A stretch of DNA of 64,000 nucleotides from assembly GCA_963824595.1 (NCBI GenBank), contig CAWGPY010000004.1:186001-250000 (forward strand), read 5' to 3'. Positions within the stretch are counted from its first letter, which is position 1; each line of letters opens with the position of its first letter. Of this stretch, positions 25,494-33,699 are shown piece after piece. A program made the translations under genes and the position numbers. Source of the DNA: Cybelea sp963824595. GTDB lineage: Bacteria > Vulcanimicrobiota > Vulcanimicrobiia > Vulcanimicrobiales > Vulcanimicrobiaceae. The notes beneath the pieces are model-generated. The model did not search any database, was not told the DNA's origin, and saw only the letters and a program-made list of their open reading frames with translations.

Positions 25494-25989
25494 GGCTGGA
25501 GAGCAGGAGCAGGCCGACACCGACCGTTATGCACGAGTCTCCGACGTTGAAGATGTTCGGCCAGATCCGATAGAAGTCGATGAAGTCGATGACGTAGCCG
25601 TAGTGCAAGCGGTCGACGATGTTCCCGATCGCTCCGCCCACGATCATGCCGAAGGCGATCCGGACGACCGGCGACCGGCCCGCGGATTCGCGGAAGCTGA
25701 ACCAGAACAGGACCAGCACGACGATCGCCATCGCGATGAGCAGCACCGAGCTGCTGCCGAAGAGACCGAACGCACCGTGCAAGTTTCGTTCGTACGTCCA
25801 CTTCAGGAAGTGTGGAATGACGTACCGGCTCTCGCCCGGCATGAACGACTTGACGATTAGGCCTTTGGTGAATTGATCCGCCCAAAGGACCAGGATCGCC
25901 ACGCCGGCGACGACGAGGGCGTTGGTTACGTTAGAGTTTTGGTTGCGGGACAAATTGATAAAACCATCCTGCGACGTTGAGAAATGCAT
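25471..25989 (-). CDS. lspA: Lipoprotein signal peptidase (signal peptidase II)
   Basis: A 172-residue membrane aspartic protease that cleaves prolipoprotein signal peptides after lipidation. Four membrane helices; conserved WADQFTK, ERNLHGAFG and the catalytic pair around GGAIGNIVDRL and VIDFIDFY, with FNVGDS following. The ATG start overlaps ccdA by 59 nt; TTG 25953, 36 nt downstream and preceded by GGATGG, is an alternative that shortens the overlap to 23 nt. It works with Lgt (divergent, 0.7 kb away) on the lipoproteins encoded in this window. Confidence 0.93.
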   Translation of the reverse strand: MHFSTSQDGFINLSRNQNSNVTNALVVAGVAILVLWADQFTKGLIVKSFMPGESRYVIPHFLKWTYERNLHGAFGLFGSSSVLLIAMAIVVLVLFWFSFRESAGRSPVVRIAFGMIVGGAIGNIVDRLHYGYVIDFIDFYRIWPNIFNVGDSCITVGVGLLLLSSLVTRRHR

Positions 25990-26659
25990 CGTTGACCAGA
26001 ACCAGACCTACGACGATGAGAAACGCGCCCGCGCCGAATTCGACGTACCGCAGCACCGGCGCGATACGCCGGAGAAGCGGGATGACGCCGCCGACGGCAA
26101 TTGCGGTCACGAGGAACGGGACGGCGAGCCCCAGGCAGTAGAACGCGAGCAGGAGCGCCGCGGCGCCCGTATGCTGCTGCGAGGCGATGGCGAGGATACC
26201 CGCCAGAATCGGGCCGATGCAGGGCGACCAGCCCGCGGCGAAGGCCATGCCGACGAGCCCGGAGGTCCAGAAGGAGGCGCGATCGTGCCGGACGTGGACG
26301 CGGGCGTCCATCATGAGCCACGGGATACGCAGCATGCCCATCATGTGCAGCCCGAGGATCACGACGATGACGCCGCCGATCTGCGCGAGCGTGCTGCGGT
26401 TTGCGTCGAGCGCGCCGCCGATCGCGCTCGCGCTGAGTCCCAGACCGATGAAGATGAGGCTGAATCCGAGCACGAAGGCGACCGCGTGCGCGAGCGTCTG
26501 CAAGCGCGCCTGCGCGTTGGATTCCGCTTTGAGATCTTCGACGCTCTCGCCCGTGAGCAGCGACAAATAGGCCGGCACGAGCGGAAGGACGCACGGCGAA
26601 ACGAAGGAAACGAGGCCCGCAAGGAAGGCGATGCCGGCGGTAATGTGTGTCGTCGCCAT
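25931..26659 (-). CDS. ccdA: Cytochrome c biogenesis protein CcdA
   Basis: A 242-residue, six-helix thiol-disulfide transporter of the CcdA/DsbD-beta family. The two conserved cysteines are in SFVSPCVLPLVPAYLS (helix 1) and GWSPCIGPIL (helix 4). It carries reducing power from cytoplasmic thioredoxin to extracytoplasmic partners, for example for cytochrome c maturation. No partner thioredoxin-like protein is in the window. It is the first gene of the leftward lspA-tgt operon, divergent from lgt with only 19 nt between starts. Confidence 0.92.
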   Translation of the reverse strand: MATTHITAGIAFLAGLVSFVSPCVLPLVPAYLSLLTGESVEDLKAESNAQARLQTLAHAVAFVLGFSLIFIGLGLSASAIGGALDANRSTLAQIGGVIVVILGLHMMGMLRIPWLMMDARVHVRHDRASFWTSGLVGMAFAAGWSPCIGPILAGILAIASQQHTGAAALLLAFYCLGLAVPFLVTAIAVGGVIPLLRRIAPVLRYVEFGAGAFLIVVGLVLVNDAFLNVAGWFYQFVPQPKL

Positions 26660-26678
26660 GCCGCCTTAAGGGTTAGGA

Positions 26679-27530
26679 ATGCAGCACTGGTTCACCTATC
26701 CGACAAATATCGACCCCGTCGCGGTCCATCTCGGGCCGCTGCAGATACACTGGTACGGCATCGCCTACCTGGTCGCGTTCGTCTGCGTCTACCTCTGGAT
26801 GAGCCGCCCGGCCGGCCGGCGGCGCCTGGGGCTGACCCGGGAGCAGATCCAGGACTTTCTGTTCTACGCGCTGATCGGCGTGCTGGTCGGCGGCCGGACG
26901 TTCTTCGTCATCAACGACATCATCAGCAAGCACGACGCGTCGTTTTACTTCTCCAACCCGATCAATTTCATCGCCGTCTGGAACGGGGGCATGGCGTTCC
27001 ACGGGGGCTTGGTGGGCGTGCTCGTCGCGATCTGGCTTTTCGTGCGCAAACATCCCGGACTCAAGTACACCGTGGTCGGCGACGAGGTCGTGATGATGCT
27101 GCCGATCGGCATCACGCTCGTGCGGCTGGTCAACTTTATCAACGACGAGCTGTGGGGCGACGTCTGCCGTCCCGACCGGGCGTGGTGCCTGCAGTTCCCC
27201 GCGGCGCCGCTCGTGGATGGCGCGCAGGTCTATCGGCATCCCTCCCAGCTCTACGAGGCGATCCTCGACATCCTGACGCTGCCGATCCTCTTGATCGTCT
27301 ACCGGATGAAGCCGAAGGACGGCGTCGTCGCATGGACGTGGTTCACGCTCTACGGTATCACGCGCTCGGTGGCGGAGCTCTGGCGTCAGGCCGACTTCAC
27401 CGCGCTGGGCCTGACCGGCGGCCAGCTCTACGCGCTGCCGATGATCATCGTCGGCGTCGCGGGCGTCGCCTACTGCGCTACGCGGCCCGGATCGCGCACT
27501 GAGGCCCGTCCGGCCTCGGCGCGTCAGTGA
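26679..27530 (+). CDS. lgt: Prolipoprotein diacylglyceryl transferase
   Basis: A 283-residue inner-membrane enzyme that attaches diacylglycerol from phosphatidylglycerol to the lipobox cysteine. Seven predicted helices; motifs HWYGIAYL (residues 24-31), GGMAFHGGL, RLVNFINDELWG (Lgt signature) and RHPSQLYEA. ATG 26679 follows a TTAGGA ribosome site closely. It begins a rightward chain lgt-yggS-sepF-divIVA-leuB; its TGA overlaps the yggS GTG by 4 nt. Confidence 0.95.
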   Translation: MQHWFTYPTNIDPVAVHLGPLQIHWYGIAYLVAFVCVYLWMSRPAGRRRLGLTREQIQDFLFYALIGVLVGGRTFFVINDIISKHDASFYFSNPINFIAVWNGGMAFHGGLVGVLVAIWLFVRKHPGLKYTVVGDEVVMMLPIGITLVRLVNFINDELWGDVCRPDRAWCLQFPAAPLVDGAQVYRHPSQLYEAILDILTLPILLIVYRMKPKDGVVAWTWFTLYGITRSVAELWRQADFTALGLTGGQLYALPMIIVGVAGVAYCATRPGSRTEARPASARQ

Positions 27531-28201
27531 GGGGAACCGGCGAACGCTACCTGGCGCTGCGCCACGCGATCGACGACGAGGCGCGCAGTCACGGCCGCGA
27601 TCCCGCCGGCGTCGCCCTCGTCGGCATCGCCAAGGGCCACCAGTGCGAGGCGATCGCGGGGGCGATCGACGCCGGGCTGACCGACATCGGCGAAAACTAT
27701 CTGCAGGAGGCCGAACGAAAGTTTCCGGCGCTTCCTCCCGTCCGAAGGCATTTCGTCGGGCATCTCCAGGCGAACAAGGCGAAGGCGATTGCCGGCCTCT
27801 TCGACGTGGTTCAAAGCGTCGACCGCCCGCGCGCGGGCATCGCCCTCTCGAAGGCGGCGCTCGAGATCGGGAAGGAGCTGCCCGTGCTGCTCCAGCTCAA
27901 CGTTACGCCCTCGGAGCGGTTCGGCTGTCCGCCGGTCGAGGCCGAACGCCTCGCCGAGACGCTCCGCGAGCAGCCGGGCCTGCGCCTCGAGGGCCTGATG
28001 GCGATGGGTCCCCTGACCTCGGACCGCGACGCCATTCGGCGCGCGTTCGAGCTGGCCGCCATGACGTTGGCCCGCATTGGTGGAAAGACGCTCTCGATCG
28101 GTATGTCGGACGATTGGCGTGAGGCAGTGCAAGCGGGGTCGACGATGTTGCGCATCGGGCAGGCGCTCTTCGGTCCGCGACCGGTAAAGGAGAGTACGTA
28201 G
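27527..28201 (+). CDS. YggS-family PLP homeostasis protein
   Basis: A 224-residue pyridoxal-phosphate-binding protein (YggS/PROSC/YlmE), with a single alanine-racemase-like barrel and no known catalytic reaction; it influences PLP and amino-acid pools. The PLP lysine is in LVGIAKGHQ, where most homologues have VSKT/AVSK followed by Pro. Also IGENYLQEA, HFVGHLQANK and GSTMLRIGQALFG (phosphate-binding end). As in cyanobacteria and Gram-positives, it directly precedes sepF, overlapping it by 1 nt. Confidence 0.9.
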   Translation: MRGTGERYLALRHAIDDEARSHGRDPAGVALVGIAKGHQCEAIAGAIDAGLTDIGENYLQEAERKFPALPPVRRHFVGHLQANKAKAIAGLFDVVQSVDRPRAGIALSKAALEIGKELPVLLQLNVTPSERFGCPPVEAERLAETLREQPGLRLEGLMAMGPLTSDRDAIRRAFELAAMTLARIGGKTLSIGMSDDWREAVQAGSTMLRIGQALFGPRPVKEST

Positions 28202-28614
28202 TGAGCATGTTCAGCAAGATCGGATCGTTCTTTTCGATCCGCGACGACGAGGAAGAGATCTACAGCGAGGAGTCGTCGAGCGCTCGCGTGGTTCCGCTGT
28301 CAACGGCGGGGCGGCGCGGCGGCGCTCAGGTGAGCGTCTACTCGCCGCGAGCGTATCAGGACGTCGTCGAGATTGCCGACTCGCTGCGCAGCCGCCAAGT
28401 CGTCATCGTCAACCTTCAAAACGCCGACCGCACGCTGCTGCAGCGCGTCGTGGATTTCACGTCCGGCGTCGCGTACACGATTGACGGAAAGATCCAGAAG
28501 CTCGCGGAGTCGATCTATCTCGTGGTCCCGGCCGGCGTCGTGGTGAACGCGGCCGGTCTGCGCGACTCGATGATCGCCGACGGTACCTTCGATTTCATGA
28601 CCACCCGAACGTAG
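28201..28614 (+). CDS. sepF: Cell division protein SepF
   Basis: A 137-residue SepF. An N-terminal amphipathic, membrane-binding region (MFSKIGSFFSI) is followed by an acidic linker and the C-terminal SepF domain (about 43-132; VSVYSPRAYQDVVEIADSLR, VIVNLQN, RVVDFTSGVAYTIDG). It anchors FtsZ to the membrane and assists septum formation. GTG 28201 or ATG 28207, two codons later, could start; both keep the amphipathic helix. The neighbours yggS and divIVA form the classic division cluster of Gram-positives and cyanobacteria. Confidence 0.94.
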   Translation: MSMFSKIGSFFSIRDDEEEIYSEESSSARVVPLSTAGRRGGAQVSVYSPRAYQDVVEIADSLRSRQVVIVNLQNADRTLLQRVVDFTSGVAYTIDGKIQKLAESIYLVVPAGVVVNAAGLRDSMIADGTFDFMTTRT

Positions 28615-28632
28615 GACGAGGAACCTCTGATA

Positions 28633-29181
28633 ATGGAGAAGATCACACCAGTCGACATTCAGCACAAGAGCTTCAAAAAGGCGCTGCAGGGCTACGACCG
28701 GGCGGACGTCGACAAGTTTCTCGACGAGGTCATCGAGACGCTCGAGGACGAGGCACAGCACCGTGCCGCCCTCGAAGCCGAGATCGCCGATCTCAAGGAG
28801 CGCGTCAGCCACTTCAAGGCCATGGAGGAGTCGCTGCAAAACACGCTCGTCCTGGCGCAGCGCACCGCCGACGAGGTGAAGGCCTCCGCGCACAAAGAGG
28901 CCGATCTCATTCGCGAACAGGCCCGTTTGGCCGGCGACCGCGAGATCGCGGGATACAACGACGCGATCGCCGACGTGCGGCGCGAGCACCAGCGGTCGGT
29001 CGAGGCGGCCGAGAAGGTGCGCAGCGAGCTGCGCAGCCTGCTGATGACGCATCTCGCATTGCTCGAGCGCGCCGACGCGGCGGGCGGCAACGGGGAAGCG
29101 CAAGCCGTGGTCGCGGCCGAGAGCGAAGCGCCGAAAGAGCCGCCGCCCAAGGACGACACGACCCGAATCACCGTCTATTAA
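28633..29181 (+). CDS. divIVA: DivIVA-family cell-pole/septum protein
   Basis: A 182-residue DivIVA protein. The N-terminal lipid-binding domain ITPVDIQHKSFKKALQGYDR, then ADVDKFLDEV, precedes a long coiled coil (about 30-145) and a charged, disordered tail. It binds negatively curved membrane at septa and poles and recruits division or growth factors. A GAGGAA purine run lies 8-9 nt before ATG 28633. Fourth gene of the lgt-yggS-sepF-divIVA-leuB chain. Confidence 0.93.
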   Translation: MEKITPVDIQHKSFKKALQGYDRADVDKFLDEVIETLEDEAQHRAALEAEIADLKERVSHFKAMEESLQNTLVLAQRTADEVKASAHKEADLIREQARLAGDREIAGYNDAIADVRREHQRSVEAAEKVRSELRSLLMTHLALLERADAAGGNGEAQAVVAAESEAPKEPPPKDDTTRITVY

Positions 29182-29202
29182 CTCCGCCGGCACGCGTAAA
29201 CG

Positions 29203-30279
29203 ATGACGGCTGGACGGGTTGCCGTCTTGGCGGGCGACGGAATCGGTCCCGAGGTGACGTTGGCCGCCGCCGCGGTGCTGCGTCGCGTGCGCCCGGACGT
29301 CGCGTGCATCGAGGCGCTCGTCGGCGGCGCCGCGCTGGCGCAGGGCCTTCCGGCGTTTCCGCCCGAGACGCGCCGCCTCTGCGACGAGAGCGACGCGATT
29401 CTGTTCGGCAGCGTCGGGCTGCCGCAGTACGACGGCAAGCCGCTGCACGAACGCCCGGAGTACGCCCTGTTTCTGTTGCGCCGGGACTACGAGCTCTACG
29501 CGAACCTGCGTCCGGTCCGCGTCTTCAGCGGACTCGAGGACGCGTCGCCGCTGCGTCCCGAGCTGGTGCGTGGGCTCGACCTTCTCGTGGTGCGCGAGCT
29601 CACGGGCGGCATCTACTACGGCCGCCCCAAGGAGCGCCGAACCGTTGACGGCGTCGAGGAGGCGGTCGATACGATGATCTATCGCGCCCCCGAGATCGAA
29701 CGCATCGCGCGGGTCGCGTTCGAGCTCGCGCGCGCGCGGCGCAAGCGCGTGACGTCGGTGGACAAGCAAAACATCCTCGAAACCTCGCGGCTGTGGCGCG
29801 AGGTCGTCGTTGCGGTGGCGCGCGACTATCCCGACGTGAAGCTGGAGCACCTGCTGGTCGACACGGCGTCGATGCAGCTCGTGCAGCGCCCCGGCGAGTT
29901 CGACGTGATCGTGACGGAGAACATGTTCGGCGACATCCTCTCCGATGAGGCGGCGATTCTCACCGGATCGATCGGAACGCTCCCGAGCGCCAGCCTCGGA
30001 GCGCGCGGCGCGCCGGGCCGCCGGTTCGGCCTCTACGAGCCCATCGCGGGCACGGCCCCCGATCTCGCGGGCCGCAACGTCGCCAACCCTACCGCCGCGA
30101 TTCTCTCGGCGGCGATGCTGCTGCGGCACTCGCTCGACGACGCCGCCGGCGCGGCGCGCATCGAGCGCGCGGTCGAGGCCGCGTACGCGGGCGGCGCACG
30201 AACGGCCGAGCTGGCGCGCAATGGTGCGCCGGCGCTCTCGACCGACGCGTTTGCCGAGGCTATCGCGGCGCGCTTGTAG
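29203..30279 (+). CDS. leuB: 3-isopropylmalate dehydrogenase
   Basis: A 358-residue NAD-dependent decarboxylating dehydrogenase of leucine synthesis. Motifs are AGDGIGPEV at the N-terminus, LRRDYELYANLRPVR, RELTGGIYYG, the catalytic Lys in VDKQNIL, and the signature NMFGDILSDEAA with LPSASLG. The isocitrate/tartrate dehydrogenase paralogues are less likely because of the RELTGGIYYG substrate loop. It is 21 nt downstream of divIVA; no other leu genes are present. The 3' end overlaps the convergent exported-protein gene by 20 nt. Confidence 0.93.
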   Translation: MTAGRVAVLAGDGIGPEVTLAAAAVLRRVRPDVACIEALVGGAALAQGLPAFPPETRRLCDESDAILFGSVGLPQYDGKPLHERPEYALFLLRRDYELYANLRPVRVFSGLEDASPLRPELVRGLDLLVVRELTGGIYYGRPKERRTVDGVEEAVDTMIYRAPEIERIARVAFELARARRKRVTSVDKQNILETSRLWREVVVAVARDYPDVKLEHLLVDTASMQLVQRPGEFDVIVTENMFGDILSDEAAILTGSIGTLPSASLGARGAPGRRFGLYEPIAGTAPDLAGRNVANPTAAILSAAMLLRHSLDDAAGAARIERAVEAAYAGGARTAELARNGAPALSTDAFAEAIAARL

Positions 30280-30796
30280 CGCAGCCGTGGAGATCCCGCG
30301 GCACCCAGCCCGCGCGAATCGCGAACACGCCGGCGTCGCTGGCGACTTCGTAGACCAGCCGCGGAACGTTCTCGCCGCGTGAGAACTCCGGGGACGCGAT
30401 CACGGTAACGTCGCCGGCCGACAGCGGAAAGTCGCTCGCGCCGCCGCTCGTGCCGGCGTAGAAACTCAGGACGGTCGTCTCGGAGTCGCCGCGCCCGAAT
30501 CCGTCGACCGTCTTCAAGTTCGCCGGCTTCACCATGTCGGCGCGAACGATCTTCCCGTCGCGCACGAGGAAGGACAGACCGGGACGCCTTGGGTCACGCG
30601 CGTGGAAGCACGCGGCGTCGCCGGCATTGGGCGCGGCGACCAGCGGCACGCCCGCGGCCGCGGCCTGCACGAGCGTCATGCCGAACGTAACGGCTCCGAC
30701 GCCCGAGACCGAAATCTCGCCGCCGCGGCTCTGCGGCGCGCCGCTTCCCGCCGCGGCCAGGAACGTCGCGACGATCGCGACGGCGGACTTAGTCAC
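30260..30796 (-). CDS. Exported hypothetical protein, 178 aa
   Basis: Not recognised. A short N-terminal signal (MTKSAVAIVATFLAAAGSGA) is followed by ISVSGVGAVTFGMTLVQAAAAG, a pattern seen in small secreted proteins that carry a beta-rich domain with a Cys pair (here ACFHARD and HGCATS). It lies 3 nt after a lipoprotein gene on the same strand, so the two probably form a small operon. It overlaps the leuB 3' end by 20 nt tail-to-tail. Confidence 0.65.
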   Translation of the reverse strand: MTKSAVAIVATFLAAAGSGAPQSRGGEISVSGVGAVTFGMTLVQAAAAGVPLVAAPNAGDAACFHARDPRRPGLSFLVRDGKIVRADMVKPANLKTVDGFGRGDSETTVLSFYAGTSGGASDFPLSAGDVTVIASPEFSRGENVPRLVYEVASDAGVFAIRAGWVPRDLHGCATSAPR

Positions 30797-30799
30797 GCT

Positions 30800-31165
30800 T
30801 CATACCTTCGTGGATTCTTCGGCGACCTTGCGGCCGATGAAGTCGATGAAGCGGACGTGGATCACCGCGTGCTCGCGCGGGTGCGCGGAGATCCACGCGG
30901 AGCGCCACCGCGCGAGAGCGTCGCGTTTCATCGCCGCGATCGTGTCGTCGTCGGTTTCGATGTAGCGCTGCAGGTCGAGGCTCACGACGAGCGTGTTCTT
31001 CGGGCGAAGGTCGAAGCCCATCACCAGTCCGCCGTAGGCCCGCTGCAGCGGCGCGACCGCCGCGAGCTCGGCCGCGTCGCGGTCTTGGCGATGCGACGAC
31101 GGGCCGCACGCGGCGCCGAGCGCCGCAGCGGCGACTGCGAGGGCAATTGTGCGAAGGGCGGCCAC
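30800..31165 (-). CDS. Hypothetical lipoprotein, 121 aa
   Basis: Not recognised by family. From GTG 31165 it starts MAALRTIALAVAAAALGAAC, a signal with lipobox LGAAC, then a mature domain with alternating strands and helices (GGLVMGFDLRPKNTLVVSLD; AVIHVRFIDFIGRKVAEES). The frame extends another 113 codons upstream, but that part is Arg-rich and overlaps the flgF-like gene antisense, so it is not counted. Its start faces the flgF-like start across 44 nt. Confidence 0.65.
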   Translation of the reverse strand: MAALRTIALAVAAAALGAACGPSSHRQDRDAAELAAVAPLQRAYGGLVMGFDLRPKNTLVVSLDLQRYIETDDDTIAAMKRDALARWRSAWISAHPREHAVIHVRFIDFIGRKVAEESTKV

Positions 31166-31209
31166 GGTGGGGAAACGATTCGGCCATTCCGATTCGTTAC
31201 CATGCGCTC

Positions 31210-31809
31210 GTGGATGGAATTGGCTGGGCCGCCAGCGCGATGGTCGGCGCGCGGACGAGGCTCGAGATCGCAACCGAGAATTTGGCGAACGTCTCGACCG
31301 ACGGCTTCCGGCGCGTGGCCGCGCGCGGCTTCCTGACGGCGCGCGGCGTCGCGATCGCGCGCGAGCCCGACGCGCGTCCCGGCGAGCTGCGCCGCACCGG
31401 CCGCGATCTCGATCTGGCGATTCTCGGCGACGGCGGATTTCGCGTGCGCGACGCCCGCGGCAACGTCGTAGAGACCCGCGCGGGGGCGTTCGTGCGCGAA
31501 GCAAACGGCACGCTGCGCGACGTCGCCGGCCGTACGCTGCTCGGCACGCGCGGCGCGCTGCTGTTTCCCGACGGTGCCCGCATCGGCGCCGACGGGCGCG
31601 TGCTCGCCGGCGGACGCCTGGTCGACGCGCTGCCGCTCGCGAGCGGCGCGCGGCTCCAATCCGGGTTCCTCGAAGGCCCCGGCGTCGACGCGATCGCGGA
31701 GATGGTCGACGTGCTCTCGGCGCAGCGTTCGTTCGAGAGCGCTCAGAAGGTCGTCAGCGCTATCGATCTCTCGCGGCAGAAGGCGGCCGAGGCCGCGCGC
31801 GTGCGCTAG
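31210..31809 (+). CDS. Flagellar basal-body rod protein, FlgF/FlgG family
   Basis: A 199-residue flagellar rod/hook-type protein, short for the family (FlgF and FlgG are usually about 250). The N-terminal helix with RLEIATENLANVSTDGFRR is the rod signature; the C-terminal helix EMVDVLSAQRSFESAQKVVS matches the flagellar C-terminal domain. GTG 31210 is chosen because it places MDGIGWAASAM at the family N-terminus. The FlgG-type gene follows after 11 nt. Probably FlgF, but the FlgF/FlgG split cannot be settled without alignment. Confidence 0.85.
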   Translation: MDGIGWAASAMVGARTRLEIATENLANVSTDGFRRVAARGFLTARGVAIAREPDARPGELRRTGRDLDLAILGDGGFRVRDARGNVVETRAGAFVREANGTLRDVAGRTLLGTRGALLFPDGARIGADGRVLAGGRLVDALPLASGARLQSGFLEGPGVDAIAEMVDVLSAQRSFESAQKVVSAIDLSRQKAAEAARVR

Positions 31810-31820
31810 GGCGTTCGAGA

Positions 31821-32549
31821 GTGGATCGCGCGCTCTTCGCGGCCGCCAGCGGCATGGCGGCGCAGCAGCAGAACCTCGAAACGATCGCCGACAATTTGGC
31901 GAACGCGGGCGTCGTCGGCTATAAGGGATCGGCGCAGTCGTTTGCGGAGCTCGCCGCGATGGGCGGGAGAGGCGCCGGCACGGTCGCGCTGGGGGCGCGC
32001 ACGCTCTTCGCACAGGGCAAGCTCGCGCGCAGCGCCGGCGCGTTCGATCTCGCGATCGACGGGCCCGGATTCTTTACGCTCGTCGACGCGCACGGGCGAA
32101 GCGTCTACACGCGCGACGGGCAGTTCTCGCGGGCGGCCGACGGCACGCTGCGCAACGCGCGCGACGCGCGATTGGCGGGCGTGCGCATTCCCGCCGACGC
32201 GCTGTCGGCGACGGTCGAGCCCGACGGCAGCGTGCGGGCGGCATTCGCGAACGGCACGCGCACGATCGCGCGCCTGCGTTTGGCGGAGTTCCCGGCATCC
32301 GAACGGCTGCGCGCGGTTGACGGCACGCTCTTCGAGGCGACGCCCGAGTCGGGACGGCCGCGCGAGGTCGCGCCGGGCGGAGACGACGGGCCGAAGCTTC
32401 GGTTCGGAATGCTCGAAGAGTCCAACGTCACGATCGTCGAGGCGATGATGCAGATCCTCACGGCGCAGCGCGCATATGAGGCCAACGCGAAGGGCGTCCA
32501 GGCCGCGGACGAGATGCTGCGCATCGCCAACAACCTGGCCCGTGGATAG
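31821..32549 (+). CDS. flgG: Flagellar distal rod protein FlgG-like
   Basis: A 242-residue flagellar rod protein. The N-terminus MDRALFAAASGMAAQQQNLE then TIADNLANAGVVGYKG is the rod/hook signature, the middle contains AIDGPGFFTL (found in FlgG/FlgF) and the C-terminus ESNVTIVEAMMQILTAQRAYEANAK is the FlgG C-terminal helix. FlgG forms the distal rod. The frame is open far upstream, but GTG 31821 gives the correct N-terminus and begins 11 nt after the previous stop. Its end overlaps the FlgJ-like gene by 8 nt. Confidence 0.9.
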   Translation: MDRALFAAASGMAAQQQNLETIADNLANAGVVGYKGSAQSFAELAAMGGRGAGTVALGARTLFAQGKLARSAGAFDLAIDGPGFFTLVDAHGRSVYTRDGQFSRAADGTLRNARDARLAGVRIPADALSATVEPDGSVRAAFANGTRTIARLRLAEFPASERLRAVDGTLFEATPESGRPREVAPGGDDGPKLRFGMLEESNVTIVEAMMQILTAQRAYEANAKGVQAADEMLRIANNLARG

Positions 32550-32733
32550 CGCCGCCGCGCTGCGCGCCGGCCAGGCGCTCGAGGCGATGCTGCTCGCGCC
32601 GATTCTGCGGCCGATGATCGAGGGCGCCGGAACGCTGGGCGACTACGAGCTCGGCTTGCTCGCCGGCGAGGTGGCGCGCAACGACGCGAGCGGCTTCGCG
32701 GCGCTGTTGGCCTCGCGGTTGGAACGGGCATGA
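32542..32733 (+). CDS. FlgJ-like rod-binding protein (no muramidase domain)
   Basis: A 63-residue protein resembling the rod-binding (PF10135) part of FlgJ: ALEAMLLAPILRPMIEGAG followed by a helix ending GFAALLASRLERA. FlgJ caps the growing rod; the peptidoglycan hydrolase domain of proteobacterial FlgJ is absent, as in many Gram-positive-type systems. GTG 32542 overlaps flgG by 8 nt, and its stop overlaps the sigma-factor ATG by 4 nt. Assigned from motif pattern plus context; short, so less certain. Confidence 0.7.
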   Translation: MDSAAALRAGQALEAMLLAPILRPMIEGAGTLGDYELGLLAGEVARNDASGFAALLASRLERA

Positions 32734-33407
32734 ACGACCCGCCGGCGCGCGACGAGCAGGTCCGCGACTTGCTGCCGCTCGTGCGACGGATGGCGCGCCG
32801 CCTCAAGCGCATGGTCCCGAGCCTCGACGTTGACGACCTGGTCGGCGACGGCTCGATCGGATTGATTCGCGCCGTGGACTCGTTCGATCCGCTTCGCGGG
32901 CCGCAGCTCGCCGAGTACGCGCGGCGCCTGATCGTGGGAGCGATGCTCAACGGGATCCGGCGCATGGATCCGGTCTCGGAGCGCGCGCGGCGCATCGTGC
33001 GCGACGGTGAGAACCGGCGCTACGCGCTGGCGGCGTCGCGCGGCGACGTCCCGAGCGCGCGAGAGATGGAAGTCCTCTGCCCGGGCTACCGGCGAGCGGT
33101 GGCTGCGGCTCACTGCGGACAGCCGCTCTCGCTCGACGTGCCGCTGCCGCGCGGCGAAGCGCTGCGGCAGGATTGGAGCGACGACCCGGCTCGCATCGTC
33201 GAGTGGCGATCGGAGCGGGCGATCCTGGCCGCGCTGGTCGCCGACTTGCCGCCGCGCCAGCGCGAAATCGTGCGCAGGCATTATTTCGAAGGCGCGTCGC
33301 TGCGCGCGGTCGGCAGGCGCCTCGCGATCTCGCCGCAGCGGGCCTCGCAGCTGCACCTCAGCGCGCTCGCCAGGCTCAGGCGCGAGACTCATGCTTCGCC
33401 GCATTGA
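32730..33407 (+). CDS. Flagellar-type RNA polymerase sigma factor (FliA/WhiG family)
   Basis: A 225-residue sigma-70-family factor. Region 2 shows VDDLVGDGSIGLIRAVDSFDP; region 3 and a short linker follow; region 4 has LPPRQREIVRRHYFEG and a helix-turn-helix RAVGRRLAISPQRASQLH. Size and the flagellar context point to sigma-28 (FliA/SigD/WhiG), which directs late flagellar genes. Its ATG overlaps the FlgJ-like stop and its 3' end overlaps an unknown gene by 17 nt. No FlgM-type anti-sigma factor is recognisable nearby. Confidence 0.85.
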   Translation: MNDPPARDEQVRDLLPLVRRMARRLKRMVPSLDVDDLVGDGSIGLIRAVDSFDPLRGPQLAEYARRLIVGAMLNGIRRMDPVSERARRIVRDGENRRYALAASRGDVPSAREMEVLCPGYRRAVAAAHCGQPLSLDVPLPRGEALRQDWSDDPARIVEWRSERAILAALVADLPPRQREIVRRHYFEGASLRAVGRRLAISPQRASQLHLSALARLRRETHASPH

Positions 33408-33699
33408 GCTCGACGACACGCAGGCGGCGCTGCCGCTGCAGGTTGGAACGAGCCGCTCGGAGGCGATCGTTCCCGTCGTCGCGGAGGCCGAGCTCGAAAC
33501 CAGCCTGTTGCCGCAGGATCAACCGCGCTGGGTCAGGGATGCGGTCGCGGTGTCGCAGCGCGCGCGAGAGATCGTCGCGAAGCTGCGACCCGTGGCGGTG
33601 CGCGTTCTCTCCTTCTGGGATCACCGCATCCGCTCGATCGCGATCGGAGAGCGGTTTGTGGACGTTGACGCCAGCGGCTGTTACCGCGCTCGCGTTTAG
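33391..33699 (+). CDS. Hypothetical protein, 102 aa, coupled to the sigma factor
   Basis: Not recognised. A 102-residue soluble protein starting at ATG 33391 inside the last codons of the sigma-factor gene (17 nt overlap), so probably translationally coupled to it. An N-terminal acidic strand-rich part is followed by a helix (RWVRDAVAVSQRAREIVAKL) and a C-terminal beta segment (GERFVDVDASGCYRARV). It could be a sigma-factor modulator or another flagellar accessory; nothing in the sequence proves either. Confidence 0.6.
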   Translation: MLRRIELDDTQAALPLQVGTSRSEAIVPVVAEAELETSLLPQDQPRWVRDAVAVSQRAREIVAKLRPVAVRVLSFWDHRIRSIAIGERFVDVDASGCYRARV

